Positions 49,492 to 59,192 of a DNA stretch of 64,000 nt are shown piece by piece. The notes beneath the pieces were generated by a model. The model made no database searches. It was not told where the DNA came from and saw only the letters and a list, made by a program, of their open reading frames with translations. The stretch spans positions 2,852,001 through 2,916,000 of the forward strand of contig OZ244794.1 in assembly GCA_965219915.1 (NCBI GenBank), written 5' to 3'. The DNA is from Bin80 sp965219915. Lineage in GTDB: Bacteria > Bacteroidota > Rhodothermia > Rhodothermales > Bin80. Position 1 is the first letter of the stretch. Every line of letters begins with the position of its first letter. A program made the translations under genes and the position numbers.

Positions 49492-52139
49492 GCTGCAAGG
49501 CTGGTTTTCAGCTGTTCGATTTCAGCCTTGGCGTCCTGTTCTTTCTGACGCTCGCGTTCGACTACATTAGCTGGTGCACGGTTGATAAACTTCTCGTTCT
49601 GCAACTTCTTCTGCACCCGAAGAAGAAAGGCTTCTCGCTGGACTAGGCTCTTGCCAAGCCGCTGCCGCTCCTCTGCCGGATCAACCAGACCCTGGACATA
49701 AATCAGCGCAGCCCCTACAACGGTGGAGGCACACTGCGGCGGTTTGGGGACGTTAATCCCGACACGCAAGTGCGTCACGCGTGCAAGCTTCTCGAAATAC
49801 CCCTCACATGCCAGCATCTTGTCAGCCAGTTCTGATTGTTCCTCAGATAAACTCAGCGTGACCTCTATGCCTTTGGTCGGAGCTACACTGTACTTGCTAC
49901 GCAGATGTCTAATTGCAGTCACTGTTTCCTTCAGGAACTCAAACTGTTTCGCACCCGCTGTATCACGCTCATTCGTTGCAGTCGGCCAGTTGGATACCAT
50001 GCATGCTTCTCCGTCTTCACGGGGGCGGAGGCGATGCCACAGCTCCTCCGTAATGAAGGGCATAAACGGGTGGAGTAACTGGATCAACTGCTCATAGATT
50101 TCGATGGAGAGAGCTACGCGCTCCTCTGACATGGCCAAATCACGCCGCGGCTTGACCAACTCCAGATACCAGTCACAGTAATCGTTACGAAAAGTGGTGT
50201 ATAGCAGGTTTGCAGCTTCGTTCAACCTGTACTTGGTCAATGCATCCTCCACGTCCTCAATACATTCTGCAAGCCGTGTGAGCATCCAGCGCTCAACTAA
50301 CTCAAGCTCTTCGAAAGATCTTGTGCGCCGATAGTTTTTGTCCCGCTGGATAAATCGACCGAACACATTGAACGCATTCCAGATTTTGTTGGAGAAGTTT
50401 CGTCCCATTTCAAAACCTGCAGGATCCAGACGGATATCCTGACCCTGAGCGCATAAGATCGTGAGATAGAATCGCACCGCGTCTGCGCCATACTGCTCAA
50501 TCAATTCCAGCGGATCAATCCCATTGCCGAGGCTCTTAGACATCCACCGACCAAGTTTGTCCTTGATCATGCCGGTAATAAAAATATCCCGGTAGGGCAC
50601 CTCTCCCATAAAATAGAGCGAGGCCATGATCATGCGAGCAATCCAGAAGAACAGGATGTCGTAGCCGGAAACCAGCACATTTGTTGGATGGAAGTATTTG
50701 AGATCAGCCTGCGCATCAGCGTCCTCGCTCGGCCATCCAAGTGTAGCAAAGGGGAAGAGCCAGGACGAAAACCACGTATCCAATACATCTTCGTCCTGTA
50801 TCATGCCCGGTTCGGGCTGCTCTACCGCCACTACAAACCCGCGGGATTCATCAGCTGCTCCGCTCGAATCCGTGTGATACCAGACCGGAATGCGATGCCC
50901 CCACCATAGCTGCCGACTGATACACCAGTCGCGGATCTCTTCTAGCCAGCGGAAATACTCGTTTTCCCAGCGCTTCGGGTAAAATTTTACAGTGCCATCC
51001 CTGACCGCGGTGATCGCCGGCTCCGCAAGCGGCTTCATGCGAACAAACCATTGACGGGATAATAGCGGTTCAACGATCGCCTTGGAGCGTTGCGAAACCG
51101 GCACCGTACTCCTGTATGGTTCAACTTTCTCGAGAAGTCCCTCCGCCTCCAGGTCTTTGACGATGATCTTTCGTGCCTCAAAGCGCTCAATGCCCGCATA
51201 CTTGCCTGCCTGCTCATTCAGCGTCCCATCTTCTGCAATGATACTCAAAGCTTGCAGTCCATGGCGCTTTCCAACTTCAAAATCATTCTTGTCATGGCCA
51301 GGGGTAATCTTGAGCGCTCCCGTCCCAAATTCCTGTTGCACATAGTCGTCAGCAATAACTGGAATCTGGCGCTGGGTAAGCGGTAATCTGACTCGTTTAC
51401 CCACCAATTCTGTGTAGCGGTCATCCTTAGAATTAACGGCTACCGCCACATCACCCAACATGGTTTCCGGTCGGGTCGTTGCTACCGTGATGTGACCAGT
51501 CCCGTCCTCTGCTGGGTATCGGATATACCACAGATGGCCATCTTGTTCGACATTGTCCACTTCCTCATCGGAAAGAGCGGTCTGATCTACTGGACACCAG
51601 TTCACGAGATAGTACCCACGATAGATGAGGTCAGCTTCGTAGAGTTTCACAAAAACATGCTGCACAGCCCTCACATACCCAGGATCCATGGTGAATCGTT
51701 CTCGTTCCCAGTCACATGAGTCCCCCAAGCGGCGTTTTTGTTGCAGGATTCGATCACCATATTCACTCACCCATTCCCAAACCCTCTCAACGAAGGCCTC
51801 ACGGCCTAAATCGAACCGATTCCTGCCCTCTGCTTCCTTCAATGTGCGCTCCACAACATTCTGCGTCGCGATGCCCGCATGATCTTTGCCAGGCATCCAC
51901 AGCGCCTCCCTACCCTGCATCCGGCGCATACGTGTCAGTGCATCCTGGATCGTATCCTGAAGTGCATGCCCCATGTGCAGCGCTCCTGTCACATTTGGAG
52001 GAGGCATCATAATCGTGTGGGGAGAGTGCCCACTTGCACGATCAGCCCGAAAGAAACCGTTTGACTCCCAGTATTCATACCAGCGAGCTTCGGTCGCCTT
52101 TGGATCATAGGCCGCCGCGCGGCCTCTCGTATCGCTCAT
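49476..52139 (-). CDS. valS: Valyl-tRNA synthetase
   Basis: The 887-aa class I synthetase has the HIGH motif in PPPNVTGALHMGHAL (about residues 46-60), an editing domain with TTRPETMLGDVAVAVN near 225, and the KMSKS motif as GRWMSKSLGNG near 530. A C-terminal coiled-coil arm (KSLVQREAFLLRVQKKL) ends the protein. It charges tRNA-Val and hydrolyses mischarged Thr-tRNA. Length and motifs are complete. Its last 16 nt overlap the start of the carbamoyltransferase gene. Confidence 0.96.
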   Translation of the reverse strand: MSDTRGRAAAYDPKATEARWYEYWESNGFFRADRASGHSPHTIMMPPPNVTGALHMGHALQDTIQDALTRMRRMQGREALWMPGKDHAGIATQNVVERTLKEAEGRNRFDLGREAFVERVWEWVSEYGDRILQQKRRLGDSCDWERERFTMDPGYVRAVQHVFVKLYEADLIYRGYYLVNWCPVDQTALSDEEVDNVEQDGHLWYIRYPAEDGTGHITVATTRPETMLGDVAVAVNSKDDRYTELVGKRVRLPLTQRQIPVIADDYVQQEFGTGALKITPGHDKNDFEVGKRHGLQALSIIAEDGTLNEQAGKYAGIERFEARKIIVKDLEAEGLLEKVEPYRSTVPVSQRSKAIVEPLLSRQWFVRMKPLAEPAITAVRDGTVKFYPKRWENEYFRWLEEIRDWCISRQLWWGHRIPVWYHTDSSGAADESRGFVVAVEQPEPGMIQDEDVLDTWFSSWLFPFATLGWPSEDADAQADLKYFHPTNVLVSGYDILFFWIARMIMASLYFMGEVPYRDIFITGMIKDKLGRWMSKSLGNGIDPLELIEQYGADAVRFYLTILCAQGQDIRLDPAGFEMGRNFSNKIWNAFNVFGRFIQRDKNYRRTRSFEELELVERWMLTRLAECIEDVEDALTKYRLNEAANLLYTTFRNDYCDWYLELVKPRRDLAMSEERVALSIEIYEQLIQLLHPFMPFITEELWHRLRPREDGEACMVSNWPTATNERDTAGAKQFEFLKETVTAIRHLRSKYSVAPTKGIEVTLSLSEEQSELADKMLACEGYFEKLARVTHLRVGINVPKPPQCASTVVGAALIYVQGLVDPAEERQRLGKSLVQREAFLLRVQKKLQNEKFINRAPANVVERERQKEQDAKAEIEQLKTSLAAWMEA

Positions 52140-52165
52140 TTATATGATAGTAGCTGTTTGACAAG

Positions 52166-53356
52166 CTATAACCGGGAGGTGGCGGAAAAGCGTACTACCA
52201 TTTCTTCAAGGCTATCCGCACCGTATCTTTCGAGGAACGCATTCGCTATCACCCAGGCTACGGTTGCTTCAGCTACCGTTGAAGCGGCCGGCACACTGGT
52301 CACATCACTCCGCTCATAGCGTGTAGGTTGCGCCTCCCCAGTTATCATATCTGCGGTTTCCAGTGGTTTGATGAGCGTGGGAATTGGCTTCATGTAGCCC
52401 CGGACAATAATCGGCATCCCATTTGTCATGCCGCCTTCTAGTCCGCCCGCACGATTAGATCTCCGTCGAAATACGGCCTCATCATCCCGGAATATCTCAT
52501 CGTGTACTTGGGAACCTGGACGACGGATATTCGCTGTTCCGTCACCAATCTCAACACCTTTCTGTGCCTGTATGGAGAGAATCGCCTGAGCCAATTGTCC
52601 AGTCAACCGCCGATCCCAGTGAACATAGGATCCCAGGCCAGGCGGTACTCCCGTGACCACAACTTCGTAAACTCCGCCTAGAGAATCTCCCGATTTCTTG
52701 ATCCGTTTGATGTGATCTACACACGCACGGCTGAGTTCATCGTCAAGCATGCGCACCTCACTCTGATCCGCCACACCATTGATACTCTCTGCCCCCTCAA
52801 CAATGAGTTCTTCCCGCCTCTCACGCCAGTCGGCTTCGTGATCCCATCCTACTTCACCAATTTGAATAACGTGACTGCCGACCTCAATCCCAAACTGTTT
52901 GAGTAATTGGCGTGCAATTGAACAACAGGCTACACGCATGGCGGTCTCCCGCGCACTTGCACGATCAATCACTGGTCGAAGGTCATTGAAACCATACTTT
53001 TGCGCACCGACCAAATCCGCATGGCCCGGCCGTGGTAGGGTCACCCGTTCGATGTCCTCTCCTTCACCATCAACGGACATCACCGCCGGCCATCCGCTTT
53101 TGTCCTTCCTGTAGGCCGCATTGTCCAGTCGCAGACCTATTGGGCCGGCAATTGTTTTCGAAAAACGTACCCCCGAATAAATGTGGATTTTGTCACGCTC
53201 AAACTTGGCACGTCCACCCCGACCAAACCCCAACCAACGCCGCGCCAAGTGGCGGTTGATATCTTTCGCGGTAAGCGGAACGCCGGCTGGCATCCCTTCA
53301 ACAATTCCCACCAGCGCCTCGCCATGAGATTCGCCAGCTGTCAAGTATCGCAGCAT
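52166..53356 (-). CDS. aroC: Chorismate synthase
   Basis: The 396-aa enzyme begins MLRYLTAGESHGEALVGIVEG and contains RPGHADLVGAQKYG, RASARETAMRVA and the late GGLEGGMTNGMPIIVRGYMKP signature, all typical of AroC. It converts 5-enolpyruvylshikimate-3-phosphate to chorismate with reduced FMN, the last common step to aromatic amino acids and folate. Only 26 bp separate it from valS and 10 bp from the protease gene upstream, so these genes may form a transcript. Confidence 0.95.
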   Translation of the reverse strand: MLRYLTAGESHGEALVGIVEGMPAGVPLTAKDINRHLARRWLGFGRGGRAKFERDKIHIYSGVRFSKTIAGPIGLRLDNAAYRKDKSGWPAVMSVDGEGEDIERVTLPRPGHADLVGAQKYGFNDLRPVIDRASARETAMRVACCSIARQLLKQFGIEVGSHVIQIGEVGWDHEADWRERREELIVEGAESINGVADQSEVRMLDDELSRACVDHIKRIKKSGDSLGGVYEVVVTGVPPGLGSYVHWDRRLTGQLAQAILSIQAQKGVEIGDGTANIRRPGSQVHDEIFRDDEAVFRRRSNRAGGLEGGMTNGMPIIVRGYMKPIPTLIKPLETADMITGEAQPTRYERSDVTSVPAASTVAEATVAWVIANAFLERYGADSLEEMVVRFSATSRL

Positions 53357-53366
53357 CCGATGCCCG

Positions 53367-54896
53367 TTACTCCTTAAGCTCGCTCATATCCACTACCCGC
53401 GGAACGTTCCACTTATCACGAATGGAGAGTCTCACGTTCTCATCTGCACTATTGAGCTCTCTAATCGCCTGTTGGACCGAGTTGACCGCCTTTCCATTGA
53501 TGCGTTCCACAAGAACATTTGCCTGCAGATGCTCTGTCTCCTCGGGACGCATCACGCGCTGTATAATTACACCCTCAAAATTCCCGAACTGTCTCTCATC
53601 TTCCTCCCCCCATTTGTCCCGCAATACAAGACCCCACTGATCTAAATATCTGGCTGTGCTAACCTCTCTACGGGAATAATATCCCATTTCAGCCAACCAG
53701 GAGGCTACCTTTGGGTTATCTCGTCCGAGCAATGTCAGCTGTAGGGTATCAACCTGACCATCGCGCCAATAGGCAATCTCTACATTGGAATCTGGACGAT
53801 GCAGTATAATCGTACTTTGCAGTTCATTGGGTTCATTGACCGGGTACCCATTGACTGCAACGATCACATCTCCGGGCTGCAATCCAGCGATTTCTGCTGC
53901 ACTCCCTCCATAAATCTGCTCAATAAACACACCCTGAATTTCTGCCATTCCCAATATCTGGGCCAGTCTTGCATGCACATTGTCGGGTACAACCCCCATG
54001 TAGCCCCGCCGAAATTCCCCAAACTCAATCAGATCACTGGCAACACGAATCATTAGATTGACTGGAATCGCGAAACCGTAACCCTCATAGAATCCACTAT
54101 CCGTCGCAATCGCTGTATTAATGCCAATGAGTTCGCCGTTGATATTGACGAGTGCTCCACCAGAACTACCAGGGTTGATGGCCGCATCCGTCTGAATAAA
54201 CGTTTCTATCCCAAAACTCTCGTCAATGATGTTCATTGAACGACCTAGGGCACTTACAATCCCCGCTGTAACGGTCGAATTGAGTTGCAATGGATTACCT
54301 ACCGCTAAAACCCAGTCCCCCGGCTGCACAGTTTCTGAGTCTCCAATCATAGTTGGCTCAACACGTTCTCCTGGGCGAAGGACAATCTGAATCACGGCCA
54401 AGTCCGTAGACGGATCTACGCCCACCGTATAGGCCTCGTACTCTCGCTTATCCGCAAACTTTACCTGCAGTTTACCCGCATCCTCTACTAGATGATAGCT
54501 GGTTACAATGTGTCCTTGCGGGGTAATAACAACTCCACTACCTTCATTTTCAGGAAACATCTGCGAATCGGAACCGGAAGAAGGCCAAAAACGTGAAGAC
54601 CAGCTGGATTCGACGTTGATGGAAACGACAGACTGGACTGTACGGCGGGCTACATCCCGGAATGCACTACCGGGCACAGGAAAGCCCGACATCTCCGACT
54701 CCATTGCTTCCTCATCTGGATCTGCCCGCTCTACGAGACGGATCTCCGCCAATTGGGAGCCTCGGGGTACTGGAGGATATGCCAGTAACATGATGAGTAT
54801 TCCCGCCAATAACCCTGCACTGACCAGCCCAATTCCGATCAGGAGCCTTAATTGCTTGCGCCTAGATTCAAACCGATATTTTTCAGTGTCCTGCAT
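53367..54896 (-). CDS. HtrA/Deg-type serine protease with PDZ domains
   Basis: From ATG 54896 the protein is 509 aa with one N-terminal membrane anchor (about 17-38, LRLLIGIGLVSAGLLAGILIM). The trypsin-like domain has H135 in HIVTSYHLV, D165 in STDLAVIQ and S245 in NPGSSGGAL. A PDZ domain (about 300-390; GVFIEQIYGGSAAEIAGLQPGDVIVAVNG) follows, and a second, weaker one near 440-500. It degrades or refolds damaged envelope proteins. ATG 54896 was chosen because the longer frame to 54998 only adds sequence antisense-independent of the family and overlaps plsC far more; with this start the overlap with plsC is 14 nt. Confidence 0.88.
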   Translation of the reverse strand: MQDTEKYRFESRRKQLRLLIGIGLVSAGLLAGILIMLLAYPPVPRGSQLAEIRLVERADPDEEAMESEMSGFPVPGSAFRDVARRTVQSVVSINVESSWSSRFWPSSGSDSQMFPENEGSGVVITPQGHIVTSYHLVEDAGKLQVKFADKREYEAYTVGVDPSTDLAVIQIVLRPGERVEPTMIGDSETVQPGDWVLAVGNPLQLNSTVTAGIVSALGRSMNIIDESFGIETFIQTDAAINPGSSGGALVNINGELIGINTAIATDSGFYEGYGFAIPVNLMIRVASDLIEFGEFRRGYMGVVPDNVHARLAQILGMAEIQGVFIEQIYGGSAAEIAGLQPGDVIVAVNGYPVNEPNELQSTIILHRPDSNVEIAYWRDGQVDTLQLTLLGRDNPKVASWLAEMGYYSRREVSTARYLDQWGLVLRDKWGEEDERQFGNFEGVIIQRVMRPEETEHLQANVLVERINGKAVNSVQQAIRELNSADENVRLSIRDKWNVPRVVDMSELKE

Positions 54897-55680
54897 AGTG
54901 CCCGCTACTATGCGCCGCAGGTATTGTTTCGGCAAGTGCCAGGATAGCCTCTCTGACCACTTTCGAGATTTCTTTACGATCCATGCCCTGGGTTTCAATA
55001 AATGGACCGATCCGCAACTCTATATCCAATCGTCTGAATCCCGCCAGATAGATTACATGCCCAATAAACGAACTATGGTGTACATGCGAAACTTTTTCCC
55101 GTCCTTCGCTGCCCTGCATGGCACGCCCGTTCAGACCAATCACATTTACAAATATTGGTTGTACTCGCCCCTCATCCCAGTCTCTAATGCTTTCGAAGGC
55201 ACCCGTCTTGAATGGCAAAAGTGTCCTACCGTCGCCCGTCGTGCCTTCAGGGAACACCATAACCGAACCGCGTTCCATGAGGCGGGTCTGGACCTGGGAG
55301 GCAAACGCTCTGGCTTTTCCCATACGGGATCGATCAACCAACAGCATGGCATACGTACGGCAGATCCACCCGACTATCGGCCAGCGGGTAATCTCAGCCT
55401 TGCCCGCAAAACAGACATCCAGTTTGGATGCAAGGAATACTGGATCAAGTGCCGTCAGATGATTGCTTACTCTCAACACACCTGGCGCCAATCTTGCGTC
55501 GCTGGATGCCTTCACATGTATATTCAGCACACGGCAGAACCGGCGACCTGCCATACCCTGACGTTTCATCCTGTAAGCTAGGCGCTCATCGCTAGGACGC
55601 AATAATGCTCCAATACTCGTATGAATACTGCCAATTATGGTCAAGATCAAGGCGCACACAAGACGTAACCAGACTCTCAT
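54883..55680 (-). CDS. plsC: 1-acyl-sn-glycerol-3-phosphate acyltransferase (PlsC family)
   Basis: The 265-aa protein has an N-terminal membrane segment (MRVWLRLVCALILTIIGS) and the four acyltransferase blocks, including SNHLTALDPVF (NHxxxxD catalytic motif near residue 91) and VFPEGTTGDGRTL near 160 (glycerol-phosphate binding FPEGT). It acylates lysophosphatidic acid or a related lysolipid at the inner membrane. Its stop overlaps the start of the protease gene by 14 nt, indicating coupled expression. Confidence 0.88.
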   Translation of the reverse strand: MRVWLRLVCALILTIIGSIHTSIGALLRPSDERLAYRMKRQGMAGRRFCRVLNIHVKASSDARLAPGVLRVSNHLTALDPVFLASKLDVCFAGKAEITRWPIVGWICRTYAMLLVDRSRMGKARAFASQVQTRLMERGSVMVFPEGTTGDGRTLLPFKTGAFESIRDWDEGRVQPIFVNVIGLNGRAMQGSEGREKVSHVHHSSFIGHVIYLAGFRRLDIELRIGPFIETQGMDRKEISKVVREAILALAETIPAAHSSGHYAGH

Positions 55681-55749
55681 CGCTACCTATATTCTGCTTA
55701 TAGTTTATAATCGAATTTCAATAGCCACGAACATTGCACTGCGCTTCCC

Positions 55750-56922
55750 ATGCAGTCACGCGAACATACGGACTTGAGCAGTTTTGTGGATCACTCGGTG
55801 GACATTGCGTTTGCCCTGACCGGGAACCCAAGGGTTAATTCGCGCGCACTCCGACAGTTGCGCTTGCTCTCCGAACTGGGACTCAAGATTCTGGTATTGG
55901 GGCTTAGACCCCCTGGGAGAGCGACCAAGATGGACATCAAGGGCGTAACCCTCATGAGCCTCCCCAAACCAACTGGGTCTGGTCCCAGGTTTTTCTGGCG
56001 TAATCATCGACAATTCAAGTCGGCGCTGAAACACGTAAAGTCTAAGGTTTACCACGCAAGTGATCTTTATACCCTGCCTGCAATGCGCCAGGCTGCAGAC
56101 CGCCACCATGCCCGGCTGGTCTTTGATGCACGCGAACTTTATACTCACCTTCCCTCAGCTACCCGTCGTCCGTGGGTCCGTTCAACTTGGGAGGTTATAC
56201 AACACTTGCACATTCATCGTGCCAATTGCGTCTACACAGTTAGCGAAAGCATTGCCCGTCATTTACAGGAAAAGTACAATGTCCAAAACATCTGCCTGAT
56301 GCGCAATATCCCTGCGCCACAGGCAGCAATCACTGCGCGCTCCCTGCGTGATCGACTTGCGTTGCCTCCAAACGTCACGATTATTCTCCATCAGGGTAAT
56401 CTGCAGAAACACCGGGGAGCAACAATGATGGTTGAGGCAATGCTCCATACAGACAACGCTATTCTGGTGTTCATGGGACATGGACCTATGCGGTCAGATA
56501 CAGAACAATTGGTTGAAACCCTTGGGTTGCAATCTAAAGTCCGATTTATTGATCCTGTACCACCCGAAAAACTGCTTTCAGTTACAGCGTCGGCCGACCT
56601 CGGGCTGACATTCCTGGAAGATTGTTGCCTGAACCACAGATATGCACTACCCAACAAACTTTTTGAATATCTAGCAGCCGGCGTACCGGTCATTGCCAGC
56701 GATCTCCCTGAAATATCACAGATCATACAACGTTTCAATGTAGGCTGCGTAGTGCCTGCCGGTAACTCAAAAGCTCTGGCAGCTGCCTTCAACCGCGCTG
56801 TCAGTGACATCGAACTACGCAAGACATGGGTTGCGAATACACCTGATGTCCAAAAAGTTTTTAACTTTACTGCAGAATCTGAGCGGTTTACTGCCGCCTA
56901 TCTCCCGCTCCTGAACGGATGA
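55750..56922 (+). CDS. Glycosyltransferase family 4-like protein
   Basis: The 390-aa GT-B fold protein has an N-terminal acceptor domain (GNPRVNSRALRQLRLLSELG; VYHASDLYTLPAMRQAA) and a C-terminal nucleotide-sugar domain with ILHQGNLQKHRGATMMVEAM, VFMGHGPMRSD and PNKLFEYLAAGVPVIASDLPE, the GT4 donor-binding signature with its conserved acid (E in LFEYLAAG). It transfers a sugar from an NDP donor, likely in polysaccharide or glycolipid synthesis. It overlaps the thioredoxin lipoprotein gene by ATGA. Donor and acceptor are unknown. Confidence 0.85.
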   Translation: MQSREHTDLSSFVDHSVDIAFALTGNPRVNSRALRQLRLLSELGLKILVLGLRPPGRATKMDIKGVTLMSLPKPTGSGPRFFWRNHRQFKSALKHVKSKVYHASDLYTLPAMRQAADRHHARLVFDARELYTHLPSATRRPWVRSTWEVIQHLHIHRANCVYTVSESIARHLQEKYNVQNICLMRNIPAPQAAITARSLRDRLALPPNVTIILHQGNLQKHRGATMMVEAMLHTDNAILVFMGHGPMRSDTEQLVETLGLQSKVRFIDPVPPEKLLSVTASADLGLTFLEDCCLNHRYALPNKLFEYLAAGVPVIASDLPEISQIIQRFNVGCVVPAGNSKALAAAFNRAVSDIELRKTWVANTPDVQKVFNFTAESERFTAAYLPLLNG

Positions 56923-57437
56923 TGTTGCATCGCACATTTCTACTTGTGGTATTACTGATCTTCGGATGCACCCGGAACGATGTAACGGAGACCACCACGC
57001 CCGTACCTGAATTGTTGTCAGCTCCAATGAGTTGGCCCACCTTTGATGAAGCCGTTGCAACCGCTGCCAAGACGGGCAAGCCCATCCTTATTGACATTTA
57101 TGCACCGTGGTGCGGATGGTGTCAAAAAATGCAGCAGGAAGTCTATACGGACGCCGCTCTTGTTGCCTACGTTCAGGACAACTTTGCATATGGACGGCTA
57201 AATATTGACGATGCCAAAACCCGCCATGACTTCTGGGGACAAAACCTTTCATCCATGGAGCTAGGATACCACCTGGGAGCCGCTGGCACGCCTACTACCG
57301 TGTTCCTGGGGAGCGATGGCAGCTATATCACGAGATGTCCGGGGTATTGGGCAAAGGATGATTTTAGCGTTGCCCTGCGTTACGTGGCTACAGGAGCTTG
57401 GCAACACACGGCATTCTCCGAGTTTTCGCAGCTCTGA
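56919..57437 (+). CDS. Thioredoxin-fold lipoprotein
   Basis: The 172-aa protein has a lipoprotein signal (TFLLVVLLIFGC, acylated Cys at C17) and a thioredoxin-like domain with the CGWC pair (C65, C68) in YAPWCGWCQKM and a cis-Pro in AAGTPTTVFLG. It would act as a disulfide reductase or oxidase in the periplasm, like DUF255/thiol:disulfide interchange relatives. It is translationally coupled to the glycosyltransferase gene, and its last 58 bases overlap the 3' end of the opposite-strand carbon-nitrogen hydrolase gene. Confidence 0.85.
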   Translation: MMLHRTFLLVVLLIFGCTRNDVTETTTPVPELLSAPMSWPTFDEAVATAAKTGKPILIDIYAPWCGWCQKMQQEVYTDAALVAYVQDNFAYGRLNIDDAKTRHDFWGQNLSSMELGYHLGAAGTPTTVFLGSDGSYITRCPGYWAKDDFSVALRYVATGAWQHTAFSEFSQL

Positions 57438-58285
57438 AAACAAACCGCTCCACCCCAGTAGATATCTGGGCGGCGATGCTTAAGAAATAATTGCCGGGCG
57501 TGGGATTCTTCGCAGCGCGTCATATCCAGGTCCGCATAAAGAATCGCCTCGGATGTCGTGGGGGCTTGGGCCACGACGCTACCTTCTGGATCAACCACAA
57601 AGGATCCTCCGCCAAAGGTCAGGATGTCTTCCTGCCCTACCCGATTGGCGAGGGCCATGTAGTAGCCATTCTGGAATGCTCCCACCCTCAATTCCGCTTC
57701 AAATAAACCCTCTGGCCACTCATCAAGTGCCCCTGCCTGGGGGACAACCACCACATCCGCACGCTGCAGAGCCAGGGCACGCAGATATTCTCCAAAATGT
57801 CGGTCGTAGCAAATAGCTACACCAATCCGACCTGCAGCAGTATTGTACACCGGAGCCCGGTTACCCGCAGTTGTGTAGTAGTCCTGCTCATAGAATCCCT
57901 CATACTGCGTGATATGCATCATTCTTGTTACGCCCAAGAGCGTACCGTCCGCATCAATCACTGGCGAAGCGTCAAAAGCGGCATTGCCCTCCCGTGCGTA
58001 CAGATTGAGAACCACAACCACTCCCAGTCTTTTGGCCGCTGCGCTGAAAGCGTCCGTTGTACGGCCGGGGATCTCTTCGGCAAGCGATAATGGTGGCAAT
58101 TTATTTCCATTGCACTCGGGGTAACGTACCTTCCTGTGTTGGGGATAGAACGGGGTAAATGCAAGCTCTGGGTAAACAACCAGATTTGCCCCTGCCTGTG
58201 CAGCAACCTCCAGGGATTCCAGCCCCTTGGCCAGGTTGATTTCCACTTCATTGGATGCTGAGCATTGAATAAGCGCGATCTTCAT
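57380..58285 (-). CDS. Carbon-nitrogen hydrolase (nitrilase superfamily) with atypical catalytic lysine position
   Basis: The 301-aa protein has the nitrilase fold. E40 is in VVYPELAFTPF and C159 in GVAICYDRHFGE. At the place of the catalytic lysine in the RKxH motif it reads RMMH (M122). FYEQDYYTTAG following this resembles N-carbamoylputrescine amidase-like members. Members hydrolyse amides, carbamoyl groups or nitriles in the cytoplasm. With Lys replaced by Met, activity may be reduced or altered, or another residue may serve. The last 19 residues (QSCENSENAVCC region) are encoded opposite the thioredoxin gene and look like a non-conserved extension. Confidence 0.8.
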   Translation of the reverse strand: MKIALIQCSASNEVEINLAKGLESLEVAAQAGANLVVYPELAFTPFYPQHRKVRYPECNGNKLPPLSLAEEIPGRTTDAFSAAAKRLGVVVVLNLYAREGNAAFDASPVIDADGTLLGVTRMMHITQYEGFYEQDYYTTAGNRAPVYNTAAGRIGVAICYDRHFGEYLRALALQRADVVVVPQAGALDEWPEGLFEAELRVGAFQNGYYMALANRVGQEDILTFGGGSFVVDPEGSVVAQAPTTSEAILYADLDMTRCEESHARQLFLKHRRPDIYWGGAVCFQSCENSENAVCCQAPVAT

Positions 58286-58289
58286 GAGT

Positions 58290-59192
58290 TCAAGTTGCTA
58301 TGGTCTGCGTCCTACCGCCGACCGAATAGTTTTCTTCAGAATATGTTGCGAGCACGAATCTAGATAATCCAGCCAAATCCGACCTGATCTGAACCTGTGA
58401 AACACCGTTTTTTTTCTGCAACAGCATACCAACAGGTCCTGCATAATCAGCGTGCGTTTCCAGCACAAGCATTCCCCCATGTCGGAGTAGGCCACTCCCA
58501 AGTTTATCAGCTATAGCCTCGTAATAAGCAAGGGAATCTTCACCACAGAACAGAGCGATTCCCGGCTCGTAATCCCGCACCATCCGGGGCAGTTGTGAAC
58601 GTTCGCTATCCGGTATGTAAGGAGGATTAGCAATAACTAGGTCGTATCCCGTACCAACTTTATCCAAAAAATCACCGCTCAGTAAATCTGCTGTGGCGAG
58701 CCTGATTTCAAGCCCATTTTTCTTGGCATTCTCTCTGGCGATCCGAAGTGCTGAGGCACTGATATCACAGGCTGTTACCTGCGCTGTTGGCAAAGCGTGC
58801 TTTATGCTCAATGCAATGCAACCACTGCCGGTACCTACGTCCAACACCTTTAATTTGCTGGCCGGCCCAATGGCTTCGAGTGTAATCTCAACCATTTGCT
58901 CCGTTTCCGGCCGTGGAATTAGGACTGCTGGAGAGATGCGTAGATGTAGTCCGCAAAATTCCGTGTATCCTAACACGTATTGCACAGGTTCATGAGCAGT
59001 GCAGCGTTGGGCTGCCTCCCGTATTCTGAAGATTTGATTCTGCTCTAGCCGGTCACCCTCGCGGCTAATCAATTGTGTTGGACTACATTCAATTATATCG
59101 CAGAAAATCCAAACTGCCGTGCGTCGGGGAAATGGGACATTTGCCTGGTCCAACATATCTTCAACCTCCCGAAACATGGTCCTTATATTCAT
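58290..59192 (-). CDS. prmC: Release factor glutamine N5-methyltransferase PrmC
   Basis: The 300-aa enzyme has the N-terminal helical domain and a Rossmann methyltransferase domain with the SAM motif VLDVGTGSGCIALS and the catalytic NPPY motif in VIANPPYIPDSE. The RPETEQMVE segment typical of PrmC is also present. It methylates the GGQ glutamine of peptide release factors. Four bases separate it from the carbon-nitrogen hydrolase start, suggesting one transcript. Confidence 0.92.
   Translation of the reverse strand: MNIRTMFREVEDMLDQANVPFPRRTAVWIFCDIIECSPTQLISREGDRLEQNQIFRIREAAQRCTAHEPVQYVLGYTEFCGLHLRISPAVLIPRPETEQMVEITLEAIGPASKLKVLDVGTGSGCIALSIKHALPTAQVTACDISASALRIARENAKKNGLEIRLATADLLSGDFLDKVGTGYDLVIANPPYIPDSERSQLPRMVRDYEPGIALFCGEDSLAYYEAIADKLGSGLLRHGGMLVLETHADYAGPVGMLLQKKNGVSQVQIRSDLAGLSRFVLATYSEENYSVGGRTQTIAT

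Noticed and set aside
54508..55581. A 357-codon open frame on the plus strand
   Set aside because: It lies antisense to the HtrA-type protease and plsC genes, which have full family motifs. Its product is Arg/Ser/Cys-rich, low in structure and matches nothing.
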